This document shows, in pieces, positions 19,455 to 28,098 of a stretch of 64,000 nucleotides of DNA (its first letter is position 1; every line of letters begins with the position of its first letter). The position numbers were made by a program, and so were the translations under genes. The stretch lies in assembly GCA_016200485.1 (NCBI GenBank), contig JACQEP010000004.1, positions 62,001 to 126,000 on the forward strand. Reading direction: 5' to 3'. The notes below the pieces were generated by a model, which was not told where the DNA came from, made no database searches, and was given only the letters and a program-made list of their open reading frames with translations. This DNA comes from Gammaproteobacteria bacterium. GTDB lineage: Bacteria > Pseudomonadota > Gammaproteobacteria > Tenderiales > Tenderiaceae.

Positions 19455-19757
19455 CTAAACAGCGTTTAAATGCAGTACTTCACCAAGCCCTGATAACTTT
19501 CCGGCATTAATGAGGGCCTGCGATGGCGACTGCCATCGAATAGCGTGTTTTGCCTGGTCTGCATCATTGAATAACGCCGTCAACAATTGCAAGGCTGCGC
19601 CATCTATACGTTCTAGATGCGTGGCATCCAGAACAATCTCCCCATCAGAAACCATCGCCTGAAGAATGAGCGCTCTGAAGTCCATAACTACACTGACATC
19701 AAGCGATTCGCCACAATCGATGACCATAAGCGAATCGTTGCTAGATAAATGATCCAT
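19455..19757 (-). CDS. STAS-domain protein of the chemotaxis operon
   Basis: The 100-residue protein looks like one STAS domain (anti-sigma-antagonist fold), with the core GEIVLDATHLERIDGAALQL. In phosphorylated STAS proteins the residue after the conserved Asp here (Gly53) is Ser or Thr. Its replacement suggests this protein is not controlled by Ser/Thr phosphorylation at that site. It is the first gene of the second chemotaxis operon, behind a sigma28-type promoter. STAS proteins in such operons are common but poorly characterised. Confidence 0.82.
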   Translation of the reverse strand: MDHLSSNDSLMVIDCGESLDVSVVMDFRALILQAMVSDGEIVLDATHLERIDGAALQLLTALFNDADQAKHAIRWQSPSQALINAGKLSGLGEVLHLNAV

Positions 19758-19826
19758 ATCATCCCTCTATTATTTATAGGGATATTCCTGAACTTGAATA
19801 TATCCACCCGAACCACTTCTAATGGG

Positions 19827-19853
19827 TTAACGGCAGGTTATTGAATGACTTTA
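19827..19853 (-). promoter_or_regulatory. Sigma28 (FliA) promoter candidate for the second chemotaxis operon
   Basis: The minus strand reads TAAAGTCA, 11 bases, GCCGTTAA, against the enterobacterial consensus TAAAGTTT-N11-GCCGATAA (13 of 16 matches). It lies about 70 bases before the STAS gene. The remaining intergenic DNA up to fliJ (19854-19983) shows nothing else that I can name. Confidence 0.8.
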
Positions 19854-19983
19854 ACGTTCAAAACCGCAGATAATGTAAGAAATATTTTTGGGAAACATTG
19901 GGTTAGAATGGTTTAAAGCTAATCTACAGACTTGATAACAACGAAAGGATTAAATCAATTAAGGCGGCTGCCCTCAAACGTTC

Positions 19984-20433
19984 CTATGATGTTTTATTTG
20001 CGGGCTCGCGACTATTGCGCTCATCTTGTTCAATTTGTTCGCGTTTCTCCTGTATCTTTCTTTCGTCAGCAACATACCTGGCCAGTACGTTATCCAGCGC
20101 CTTGGATCGCCCCCTCTGCGAAAACCAAAATGCTTTACTACGATCCAAATCGAGCAGTGCCTGTTCAATCGATTTCTCCTGCTGTTCAATGGCCTGCTTT
20201 AATTTTTCCAAAAAGAGGCGATAATCAACCGCCTTGGCACTGGGCATACCGGTTTTTCCCACCAGACTAAATTGACGCACGTATTCGTTGTGATATTGCT
20301 TCAGATCACTCAGCCTGTTGATAGCCTGCTCGTATTTTTTCAAAGATGCGCCCAGAGATTCCGCCGCCTTTCTTTCAGCATCATGTGCAAGATCGACGAT
20401 TGGCGTAAATCTCTTTGATTTTTTCATGTCCAA
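19984..20433 (-). CDS. fliJ: Flagellar export chaperone FliJ
   Basis: The 149 residues are almost wholly charged and predicted coiled coil, as expected for FliJ, the stalk of the FliI ATPase ring. The N-terminal KKSKRFTPIVDLAHDAERKA and central QAIEQQEKSIEQALLDLD are typical. It is 15 nt downstream of fliI. Identification rests on position, length and coiled-coil composition more than on invariant residues. Confidence 0.9.
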   Translation of the reverse strand: MDMKKSKRFTPIVDLAHDAERKAAESLGASLKKYEQAINRLSDLKQYHNEYVRQFSLVGKTGMPSAKAVDYRLFLEKLKQAIEQQEKSIEQALLDLDRSKAFWFSQRGRSKALDNVLARYVADERKIQEKREQIEQDERNSREPANKTS

Positions 20434-20448
20434 CTTTATGACCGGGAA

Positions 20449-21828
20449 TTATCTTTGAACTGGCAATTGATCATTCGCAAATAGAGTCCTGAGTGCGGCA
20501 CATGATTCTTCGTGGGTCACTCGCTCATCAATCCCCTGCTGCAGAAATCTCGTCATGCTTGGATGCAAAGCAATGGCTTCATCGGTCCGTTTATCGCTAC
20601 CCTTGGCATAGGCGCCAATACTGATTAGATCTCTATTCTGTTCATAGGTAGAATATATTTGCCTGAACTTTCTGGCCATCATTTGATCATCCTGACTCAC
20701 GATCTCATTCATAACTCGGCTGATCGAACCCTCAATTTCAATAGCAGGATAATGCCCCATATCGGCCAGTCGTCTCGACAACACAATATGCCCATCCAGA
20801 ATAGCGCGCGCCGCATCTGCAATAGGATCTTGACCATCATCGCCCTCGGTTAATACCGTATAGAAGGCCGTTATCGATCCAACTCCGTCACGACTATTTC
20901 CTGCGCGTTCCACAAGCTGTGGTAACTTGAAGAAAACAGAAGGCGGATATCCCTTGGTCGCAGGTGGTTCTCCAATCGCCAGCGCAATCTCGCGTTGAGC
21001 CTGCGCATAGCGCGTCAATGAGTCCATAAGGAGAAGAACATTTTTGCCCTGATCCCGAAAATATTCAGCAATACTTGCGGCCAGCGATGCACCATGTAAT
21101 CGCATCAGCGGTGGCATATCCGCGGGAGTCGCTACCACAACCGCCCGCGACATACCTTCCTCGCCTAGAATCCTTTCAATGAACTCTTTCACTTCGCGGC
21201 CACGCTCACCAATGAGTCCCACCACAATCACATCAGCATTGGTAAATCTTGTCATCATGCCAAGCAGCACACTTTTACCCACACCACTTCCTGCGAACAA
21301 CCCCATGCGCTGCCCACGTCCAACAGTATATAAAGCATTGATGGCACGCACCCCCACATCCAAGTGGTGCTCAATGGGTTTTCTGTCAAGAGGATTAATC
21401 ATTTTTGGATTCAATGAAACACGAGCCGAGGTCTTGAGCGGCCCTTTACCATCCAAAGGCTTGCCAGTACCATCCAGAACACGGCCCAGCAGTTCTGGGC
21501 CCGCAGGAGCATCACTAATAGTACTTACAGGATAAACCGAGGCATTAGGCACCAGGCCTCTAATGTCCCCCACAGGCATCAAATAGGTCTTTCCCCCGGA
21601 AAAGCCAACAACCTCCGCTTCGATAGGAAGGCCAAGAGAAGAAGAAATAAGACATCTACCACCAATAACCGCCCGAATTCCAACCGCTTCCAGAGTCAAG
21701 CCAACCATCCTGGTTAACTTCCCACATATCTGAATAGGAATCGCAGTATCAAGTCTCGTCTTTCTTTGCGAAAGTCTATTATGTACGTTCTGCTTGGATA
21801 GATAATATTCAGGTGTTTCGTGCGTCAT
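20449..21828 (-). CDS. fliI: Flagellum-specific export ATPase FliI
   Basis: This F1-beta-like ATPase has Walker A GSGVGKS at about residue 180, then [17 protein letters not shown], the Walker B strand [20 protein letters not shown], and the C-terminal DEAI helix region. It energises early steps of export and disassembles chaperone complexes. The ATG at 21828 is preferred; the frame extends to a GTG at 21840. Both overlap the end of fliH. Confidence 0.97.
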   Translation of the reverse strand: MTHETPEYYLSKQNVHNRLSQRKTRLDTAIPIQICGKLTRMVGLTLEAVGIRAVIGGRCLISSSLGLPIEAEVVGFSGGKTYLMPVGDIRGLVPNASVYPVSTISDAPAGPELLGRVLDGTGKPLDGKGPLKTSARVSLNPKMINPLDRKPIEHHLDVGVRAINALYTVGRGQRMGLFAGSGVGKSVLLGMMTRFTNADVIVVGLIGERGREVKEFIERILGEEGMSRAVVVATPADMPPLMRLHGASLAASIAEYFRDQGKNVLLLMDSLTRYAQAQREIALAIGEPPATKGYPPSVFFKLPQLVERAGNSRDGVGSITAFYTVLTEGDDGQDPIADAARAILDGHIVLSRRLADMGHYPAIEIEGSISRVMNEIVSQDDQMMARKFRQIYSTYEQNRDLISIGAYAKGSDKRTDEAIALHPSMTRFLQQGIDERVTHEESCAALRTLFANDQLPVQR

Positions 21829-22501
21829 GTTCCCGCTCACCGCCTAATAACTCAGCCGCAATCGTAGCTATCCGGTTTTCAATGCTGGCATCGATAAGAG
21901 ACTCCTCAGTCTCCACCCTGCATCCACCTCTCTCAACAGAAAGATCATCATGCAGTTCAATTCGTGCATCTTGCTTGCCAATGGCATATATTTCCCTGAC
22001 GATCTCCGCATCCGCAGGATTTAAATATATGGACACCTTTGAATACATCGGTGGCAAACTTGCTATGGCCTCGCGTACAACGCCGACAATATGCTTCGGG
22101 TCAGTCTTAAATTCTCTTCTTATAATTTGCCTGGCAATCGCAATAGAAAGATTAACTATCTCTTCTTCCAACTTGTCATCAACCTCTTTAAGAGGATTTA
22201 TAAAATGATCGATTATATTTAGTATTGTTCGCCTTTCTTTATCAGCCTGTTTTCTCCCTTGCTCCAGTCCATCGGCGGTTCCATGAGCATAACCCTCTTG
22301 CCGTGCCTGCTCATAAATCCTTTTCAATTCGTCATCAGAAACAATATTCTTGTTTCTAACTACATGCTCGGAAAGAATTCCGGAGCTATGTTCTACATCA
22401 GAAAAAAATTCAGGCCGCTCCCATTTTTTTGGCTCATTCACATCATTGCTCTTGATAATATTAGACAAACTCTTCACCCTTACCACCCAATGAGAGCTCA
22501 C
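21809..22501 (-). CDS. fliH: Flagellar export ATPase regulator FliH
   Basis: This homologue of the F-ATPase b/delta stalk negatively regulates FliI and links it to the C-ring. The middle (about residues 55-100) is Glu/Lys-rich helix with the glycine-spaced segment [20 protein letters not shown] typical of FliH. The C-terminal domain includes ADAEIVREI and [20 protein letters not shown]. The start is uncertain: the ATG at 22501 overlaps fliG by 41 nt, and GTG 22477 or TTG 22468 would shorten it. It overlaps fliI at its end. Confidence 0.92.
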   Translation of the reverse strand: MSSHWVVRVKSLSNIIKSNDVNEPKKWERPEFFSDVEHSSGILSEHVVRNKNIVSDDELKRIYEQARQEGYAHGTADGLEQGRKQADKERRTILNIIDHFINPLKEVDDKLEEEIVNLSIAIARQIIRREFKTDPKHIVGVVREAIASLPPMYSKVSIYLNPADAEIVREIYAIGKQDARIELHDDLSVERGGCRVETEESLIDASIENRIATIAAELLGGEREHDARNT

Positions 22502-23474
22502 CTGCTTCCATCATGCGACGCGCAATAGCCAGGATTTCTTTCTGTGCCGCCTCGGCATCACTGAGTCGTACTGGCCCCTTGGCCTCAAGGTCGTCACGCA
22601 ACATTTCGCCAGCGCGCTTCGACATATTTTTAAATATTTTTTCCTTGACTGCCTCATCGGCTGCCTTGAGCGCCATGATCAGAGTTTCGGATGAAATTTC
22701 TCTCAACAGCAGCTGAACACCTCTGTCATCGATTTCAGCGATGTTATCAAACACAAACATCAAATCTTCTATTCCCTGTCCCAAGTCAGGGTCGGCTTCC
22801 TTGATTTCCTCCATGATCTCACCTTCAATATTAGTATCCATGAAGTTAAGAATATTGGCCGCCGTCTTCTTACCACCGACATTCGATGTTTGAACATTAT
22901 TATTGCCCGAGAACTGTTTCTCCAAGATATTATCAAGTTCATTTAGTGCAGCAGGTTGAATACCATCCAGAGATGCGATTCTCATGATCACGTCAGAACG
23001 TGTTCGCTCCGGCAAAAGAGATAAAATTTCGGCTGCATGATCTGGCTCAAGATATGACAGTACAATAGCAATAATTTGTGGATGCTCGCGCCTGATCAAT
23101 TCGGCGACTGATTTTGGTTCCATCCATTTCAATGCTTCCAAGCCCTTGGATGAATGACCAAATAAGATGCGATCGATGACCTGCCCGGCCTTATCCTGAC
23201 CCAACGCGCTGACAAGAATATTACGAATATATTCTTCAGATCCCCCCAGCGATGCTTGATTATCAAGCTCACCCACAAAAGTTGTTAGCACCTCAAATAC
23301 AACTTCCTTGGGTACATTACTAATCGTTGACATCGCAGTGCCCACACGTTGGACCTCCTTCGGCCCCATATGCTTTAATATTTCAGCGGCATCGGCCTCC
23401 CCTAAGCTCATTAGAAGAATTGCTGCGCGCTCGGAGCCACTTAGCTGATCAGCCTTTCTGTCAGGATTAGGCAT
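22461..23474 (-). CDS. fliG: Flagellar motor switch protein FliG
   Basis: This 337-residue C-ring protein that meets the stator has N-terminal, middle and C-terminal armadillo-like domains. The motif EHPQIIAIVLSYLEPDHAAE and the C-terminal charged torque helix region (DIAEIDDRGVQLLLREISSE, FKNMSKRAGEMLRDDLEAKG) are clear. It overlaps the fliF stop by eight bases. Confidence 0.98.
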   Translation of the reverse strand: MPNPDRKADQLSGSERAAILLMSLGEADAAEILKHMGPKEVQRVGTAMSTISNVPKEVVFEVLTTFVGELDNQASLGGSEEYIRNILVSALGQDKAGQVIDRILFGHSSKGLEALKWMEPKSVAELIRREHPQIIAIVLSYLEPDHAAEILSLLPERTRSDVIMRIASLDGIQPAALNELDNILEKQFSGNNNVQTSNVGGKKTAANILNFMDTNIEGEIMEEIKEADPDLGQGIEDLMFVFDNIAEIDDRGVQLLLREISSETLIMALKAADEAVKEKIFKNMSKRAGEMLRDDLEAKGPVRLSDAEAAQKEILAIARRMMEAGELSLGGKGEEFV

Positions 23475-25059
23475 CTTTTTCTACCCACTGTTTAACAACC
23501 TGCGCCACACGTCGCGGATCTTGTGTTGCCAGCGATTTCGCAGTGGCTAACTGTTCATCATAGCTTTTGCGCTGTGCAGCCAGTAGAGCCCCTGAATTAT
23601 CCAGGGTGGCCATTCTACCCATGTCGTCGCCGGCCATTCCTTTATGCTTCCCTTTCTCTGCCAAGGCCTTCAAGATGGGCTTTATCACGAAAATCACAAT
23701 GAATATTATCAGACCAACGCCTGCCACCTGTTTTCCTATATCAAGCAGCATTCCAGAATCGAACAACGGCTCGGCTACCGGTGCCTCAGGTTCAGCGACA
23801 GTCTGGAATTCAGCACTAATGACATTGACGCTATCACCCCGCTGCGAATCAAAACCCACAGCTTCTTTAACAAAGGATGTCAAACGTGTAATTTCCGCCT
23901 CTGTCATCTTTTTGCCACCTGAACCACTATTTTGATCCAGCACAACAGCGACAGATAGGCGGCGCACGGTCCCCGAGGGCATCCGCGTATGAGAGATAGT
24001 TCTATCCAGCTCATAATTACGCACCAAACGTCGACTCGAGTTTTGCGGGGATTCTTGGGTCGCAGTTTGACTCGCTGCATTAGGCTGCACGGTACCTCCC
24101 GCTGGCGGTTGATTGGAAAGCGTGCCAGGAACCCCAGCCGGCCCACCTGCGCCGCCTTTGCTTTCTTCTTCTATGCTCTGTTCACTACGAACAGCCGGTA
24201 AATCAGGATTGTAATTCTCCTGAGTCTGTTCCGTAACTGAATAATCAAGTTCAGCAGTCACCTGCGCACGTACCTTATCGGCGCCTACAATCGGTGCCAA
24301 TATCGATTCAATGCGCTTAACGTAATATTCTTCAATATTTTTTCGATATTCAAACTGTGATGCCGAATATCTGATGTCATTGTTAACAGCAGGCGAGCTC
24401 AAAAGCCTACCCATCTGATCAACCACAGTAACACTTTCAGAATCAAGATTTGGCACACTGGATGCCACCAAATGTACAATGGAAGAAGCCTGCTCCTGAC
24501 TCATTTGCCGCCCCTGATTCAGGGTGACAACGACCGAAGCCGTGGCCTTCTTTTTATCTCTTACAAATGCACTTTGCTTTGGCAATGCCAAATGAACGCG
24601 CGCGCTCCGTATGCTATTAATTGATGAAATTGTACGCGCCAACTCTCCTTCCAATGCCCGCTGATAACGTGCAGTTTCAGCCATTTGGCTCGCCCCAAAG
24701 CCCTGATCCTTATCCAGCAACTCATAGCCAGTACCACTTGATTTTGGCAAGCCGACGCCCGCCAGCTTGAGCCTGGCCTCATGCACCATGGAAGCGTCTA
24801 CCATAATGGCGCCCGTGTTTTTATTAATCTCATAGGGAATATTGGCCTGATCCAGCGCTTTGGATATTTCGAGCACCTCTTGATCGGCAAGATTGCCATA
24901 TAACATTCTGTAAGTAGGTTTCTGCGCCCACAAAGCAATCGATACCGCCACGGCGATCAATGCCGCGAACCCCACCAAGAGCCCGACCTGCCGAACCAGG
25001 GTAAGCCTATCAAACCCTTTGACTGGCTCGGTCACTGATTCTGGTTTTAATATCTCCAT
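23467..25059 (-). CDS. fliF: Flagellar MS-ring protein FliF
   Basis: The 530-residue protein has two membrane helices, at about residues 27-47 and 433-457, enclosing a large periplasmic region with the family motif TGAIMVDASMVHEARLKLAG, GTGYELLDKDQGFGASQM and ALEGELARTISSI. The cytoplasmic tail is the FliG-binding segment. FliF is the assembly nucleus of the basal body. It is the second gene of fliEFGHIJ. Confidence 0.98.
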   Translation of the reverse strand: MEILKPESVTEPVKGFDRLTLVRQVGLLVGFAALIAVAVSIALWAQKPTYRMLYGNLADQEVLEISKALDQANIPYEINKNTGAIMVDASMVHEARLKLAGVGLPKSSGTGYELLDKDQGFGASQMAETARYQRALEGELARTISSINSIRSARVHLALPKQSAFVRDKKKATASVVVTLNQGRQMSQEQASSIVHLVASSVPNLDSESVTVVDQMGRLLSSPAVNNDIRYSASQFEYRKNIEEYYVKRIESILAPIVGADKVRAQVTAELDYSVTEQTQENYNPDLPAVRSEQSIEEESKGGAGGPAGVPGTLSNQPPAGGTVQPNAASQTATQESPQNSSRRLVRNYELDRTISHTRMPSGTVRRLSVAVVLDQNSGSGGKKMTEAEITRLTSFVKEAVGFDSQRGDSVNVISAEFQTVAEPEAPVAEPLFDSGMLLDIGKQVAGVGLIIFIVIFVIKPILKALAEKGKHKGMAGDDMGRMATLDNSGALLAAQRKSYDEQLATAKSLATQDPRRVAQVVKQWVEKDA

Positions 25060-25086
25060 TCGATTCCATTCCTAACTGCAGCAAAA

Positions 25087-25407
25087 TTAAATCGGCATAT
25101 TCAACACATCATGGTACGCCTGGACCAGCTTATTTCTAACCTCGGTCATTGCTGTAAAGGCAATTTTTGCCTTCTCAGAAGCCAATGTAATATCAATAAT
25201 CGACACAGAAGAATCGCCCTGGTCAAATCTCGTCTTCAAATCTGTCGATGTTACTTGCAGCTCATTGACTGCCTTTACCGATTTTGTCAGTAAATCGCCA
25301 AAATTCACCCTCTCGGCATTATCCATCGCTGGCGCCTGCTCGGCCTTCGCCTGTGCCGCCAGAGTTCGCATTTGTGCCAACACTTGTTCAACGCCCATAG
25401 TACTCAT
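25087..25407 (-). CDS. fliE: Flagellar MS ring-rod junction protein FliE
   Basis: This 106-residue small rod protein has a variable N-terminus, the conserved VNFGDLLTKSVKAVNELQ and a C-terminal EKAKIAFTAMTEVRNKLVQA. It connects the MS ring to the rod. It starts only 15 nt after the fleR stop and no promoter was seen in between, so it may be transcribed from the fleSR promoter or from a site inside fleR. Confidence 0.95.
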   Translation of the reverse strand: MSTMGVEQVLAQMRTLAAQAKAEQAPAMDNAERVNFGDLLTKSVKAVNELQVTSTDLKTRFDQGDSSVSIIDITLASEKAKIAFTAMTEVRNKLVQAYHDVLNMPI

Positions 25408-25422
25408 AGCCGCTTCCTCACT

Positions 25423-26760
25423 TTATTCCCCGGGGATCTGGATTCCCTGATCACGCAGTTTTGCCAGTTTATATCTCAATGTCCGTGGACTGATACCCAG
25501 TTTCTCGGCAACATCCTTTCTGTTTTCATATTCCCGAAGTGCGTCCAAAATGATATTTCTCTCAATATCTTTCACTCCATCGGTAAGTAATTTAGATTGA
25601 CATGGGTCATCATTCACGAGCACCCCTTCAGGAATGCAGGCGTCTGGCTCGAAATGAATATACTTGGCCTCGATATCACATCCAGCCATTAGAATAATGG
25701 CCCGCTGAATAACATTATCAAGCTCTCTCACATTACCTGGCCATGAGTGTGTCATCAGCTTATTCGCCGCCGCCTCAGTCAATCTTGGAGAAACACCTTG
25801 TTTCTTCCAATGACGGGATACGATGAACTTTGACAATGGAATAATGTCATGCGATCTACTTCTTAATGGCAACACATGAATCGGAAATACGTTCAATCGA
25901 TAAAAGAGATCTTCCCTGAATCGCCCCTTCGTAACTTCTTCTCTGAGATTTCGATTGGTCGTCGCAAGGATTCTCACATCAAGCGGAATGGCTTTCTTTC
26001 CACCCAGGCGCTCCACCTCACGCTCCTGAATGACACGCAACAACTTTGCCTGCAATCCGAGATCCATCTCAGATATTTCATCCAGCAGCAGGGTCCCGCC
26101 CTGGGCCTGCTCAAACTTGCCTGTACTGGCCTGATACGCCCCGGTAAATGCCCCTTTCTCATAACCAAAGAGCACGGCCTCCAGCATATTTTCCGGAATC
26201 GCGGCACAATTAATAGCCACAAATGGCTGGTCATGGCGATTCGAACAGCGATGAATGTGGCGCGCAACAACCTCTTTACCCGTACCACTCTCACCGGAAA
26301 TAATCACTGTTGCCTCCGACGCCGCCACTCGCTCCGCAAGCGCCAGCAACTCAATCGAGCGCGGGTCTTCTGCCACAATATCTGAACTAATTTCGACATT
26401 ACTGATATAACGACTAACCATATTGACCAACACTTCTGCATCAAACGGTTTGACCAGATAATCATCCGCCCCCTGCCGCATCGCCTCAACCGCCTTCTCG
26501 ACACTGCCATAGGCGGTCATGAGCACAACAGGTAAATTAGGGTCTCTTTGTTTCAGTTTCTGAAGCAATGCATTGCCATCTACTGGCCTCATATGGACAT
26601 CACTTACTACCATTGAAATCGATTGTTCCTCGACCATCTTCAGCGCTGAATTTCCATCAGAGACGCCTTTCACCGTGTAACCTGCAAGCTCAAGTGTGTC
26701 ACAGAGGGCTTCACGTAATGAAGCATCATCCTCAACCACCAACACCGTTGCCAAACTCAT
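25423..26760 (-). CDS. fleR: Sigma54-dependent response regulator FleR (FlrC)
   Basis: This 445-residue NtrC-type activator of middle flagellar genes has a receiver with phosphoacceptor Asp54 (VVSDVHMRPVDG) and an AAA+ domain with Walker A GESGTGKE (about 156-163), the sigma54-contact loop GAFTGA (about 203-208) and GGTLLLDEISEMD. A Fis-type helix-turn-helix ends the protein (DVAEKLGISPRTLRYKLAKL). It overlaps fleS by four bases. Unlike fleQ it is intact. Confidence 0.96.
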   Translation of the reverse strand: MSLATVLVVEDDASLREALCDTLELAGYTVKGVSDGNSALKMVEEQSISMVVSDVHMRPVDGNALLQKLKQRDPNLPVVLMTAYGSVEKAVEAMRQGADDYLVKPFDAEVLVNMVSRYISNVEISSDIVAEDPRSIELLALAERVAASEATVIISGESGTGKEVVARHIHRCSNRHDQPFVAINCAAIPENMLEAVLFGYEKGAFTGAYQASTGKFEQAQGGTLLLDEISEMDLGLQAKLLRVIQEREVERLGGKKAIPLDVRILATTNRNLREEVTKGRFREDLFYRLNVFPIHVLPLRSRSHDIIPLSKFIVSRHWKKQGVSPRLTEAAANKLMTHSWPGNVRELDNVIQRAIILMAGCDIEAKYIHFEPDACIPEGVLVNDDPCQSKLLTDGVKDIERNIILDALREYENRKDVAEKLGISPRTLRYKLAKLRDQGIQIPGE

Positions 26761-27977
26761 GCAGTTACCTCGCTTTTATTTTTTGTATTTATAAATCCAT
26801 TTACTTCGTTTTTAATATCATCGCCTTTAACCAGAGGAAGCTTGACAATAAATGTCGTCCCCACTCCTGATTCAGTCACAAACCCTATTTCCCCACCATG
26901 CTTGTCAATCACACTTTTAACTACGGCAAGACCCAATCCCGTTCCTTGAATCTTGGTTGTCACAAATGGCTCATAGAGCGAGTTTTTGACGTGATCGGGA
27001 ATTCCTTCACCCTTATCGGAGACCTCAATCTGAAGAGCATCATCACTTAACTTACTGGTCACGATAATCTCAACGCTGTTATTTGAAGCCGCAATCGCGT
27101 TGATGATCAAGTTGGTAAATGCTCCCAGTAAAGAATGATAATTACCGTTCACCACCACTGATCCAGCAGTATTATTAATCTTCAGCACCCCGCCTCTATC
27201 TTCAATTTGAGATATTACGGTTGTTTCCAAGCCTTCAAGCAGCATAGAAAGCGGGAACTCATCGTCATGATTCTCAGACTCTCCGCGAGTAATACTTAGC
27301 ATATCTCTCACCATACTTTCGATATGTTGCAACTGGGCCTTGATCTTGAGCGCATACGCAGACGATTTTTCAAATGGAATATTGTTGCTGCAGAGATGGG
27401 AAACGTAGAGCAATGCAGAAGCGACCGGAGTTCTAATTTGATGTGCCAGCGTTGCCGCCATATGCCCCATCGCCGACATTTGTTGCAACCGCGCCAACCG
27501 ATCCTGCAAGCGGCGAGTTTCGGTAACATCCTTTAGCAGAATAATTTGACCCGGTTCCCTGCCGAGCGAACTGGTTGCAATACTGACGCGCCGGCCATCA
27601 CGCAACGATACCTCGTGCCCATCGTCAAATTGCGGCGCAAAACAACGTGTGATCACCTTGCGCCAGGATTCTCCCGCAAGCGGTTGACCGAGCAATTCAA
27701 CCGCCACCGGGTTTGATTCGCGAACAACCCCTAACCCATCGAGCACCACCACACCTGCGGGCAGCGCTTCCAACAAACACTCCAGACGATTGGCTAGGCG
27801 ACGCGTTTCTTCGAATTGCTTAACATGACCATCCTGAGCCCTGGACAACTTGCTCTGAAGATCAACTACCTGGGTTTGCAACGCATGATAGGAACTCGCC
27901 AACTCTTCGGAGAGCCGGTTAAAGGTCTGAAAGGTCTCTTCCAGATGTGCCAAATTGGTCGGTTTTACGTCAGCCAT
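26757..27977 (-). CDS. fleS: Sensor histidine kinase FleS (FlrB)
   Basis: This soluble 406-residue kinase has no membrane segment. It has an N-terminal coiled coil, a PAS domain at about residues 60-150, an H box with His179 (LAHQIRTPVASALL), and a HATPase domain with NLIINAIAAS, VSDKGEGIPDH and GTGLGLAVVKSVIDKHGG. It phosphorylates FleR. A strong sigma54 promoter (28023-28038) and a leader hairpin (27989-28016) precede it. Confidence 0.95.
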   Translation of the reverse strand: MADVKPTNLAHLEETFQTFNRLSEELASSYHALQTQVVDLQSKLSRAQDGHVKQFEETRRLANRLECLLEALPAGVVVLDGLGVVRESNPVAVELLGQPLAGESWRKVITRCFAPQFDDGHEVSLRDGRRVSIATSSLGREPGQIILLKDVTETRRLQDRLARLQQMSAMGHMAATLAHQIRTPVASALLYVSHLCSNNIPFEKSSAYALKIKAQLQHIESMVRDMLSITRGESENHDDEFPLSMLLEGLETTVISQIEDRGGVLKINNTAGSVVVNGNYHSLLGAFTNLIINAIAASNNSVEIIVTSKLSDDALQIEVSDKGEGIPDHVKNSLYEPFVTTKIQGTGLGLAVVKSVIDKHGGEIGFVTESGVGTTFIVKLPLVKGDDIKNEVNGFINTKNKSEVTA

Positions 27978-27988
27978 ATCCTGCCTGC

Positions 27989-28016
27989 ATCAGAGCAACT
28001 TTGGGTTGCTTCTGAT
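27989..28016 (-). promoter_or_regulatory. Leader stem-loop before fleS
   Basis: On the minus strand ATCAG, one bulged A, AGCAAC, loop CCAAA, GTTGCT, CTGAT form an 11-bp stem with one bulge. It lies between the sigma54 promoter and the fleS ribosome site, ending about 12 bases before the ATG, so it would be in the 5' leader of fleSR mRNA. No T-run follows, so it is not a typical terminator. Function is inferred only from position. Confidence 0.5.
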
Positions 28017-28022
28017 ATAACG

Positions 28023-28038
28023 TGCAAAGAACGGGCCA
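28023..28038 (-). promoter_or_regulatory. Sigma54 promoter candidate for fleSR
   Basis: The minus strand reads TGGCCCG-TTCT-TTGCA, one base from the consensus TGGCACG-N4-TTGCA, about 46 bases before fleS. In Pseudomonas and Vibrio fleSR is a direct FleQ/RpoN target. Confidence 0.88.
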
Positions 28039-28098
28039 ACTACATCAGCTATACAAAATCAATGAGTTATAAGATCGATCAATTTTGGCAAGTCAAAA

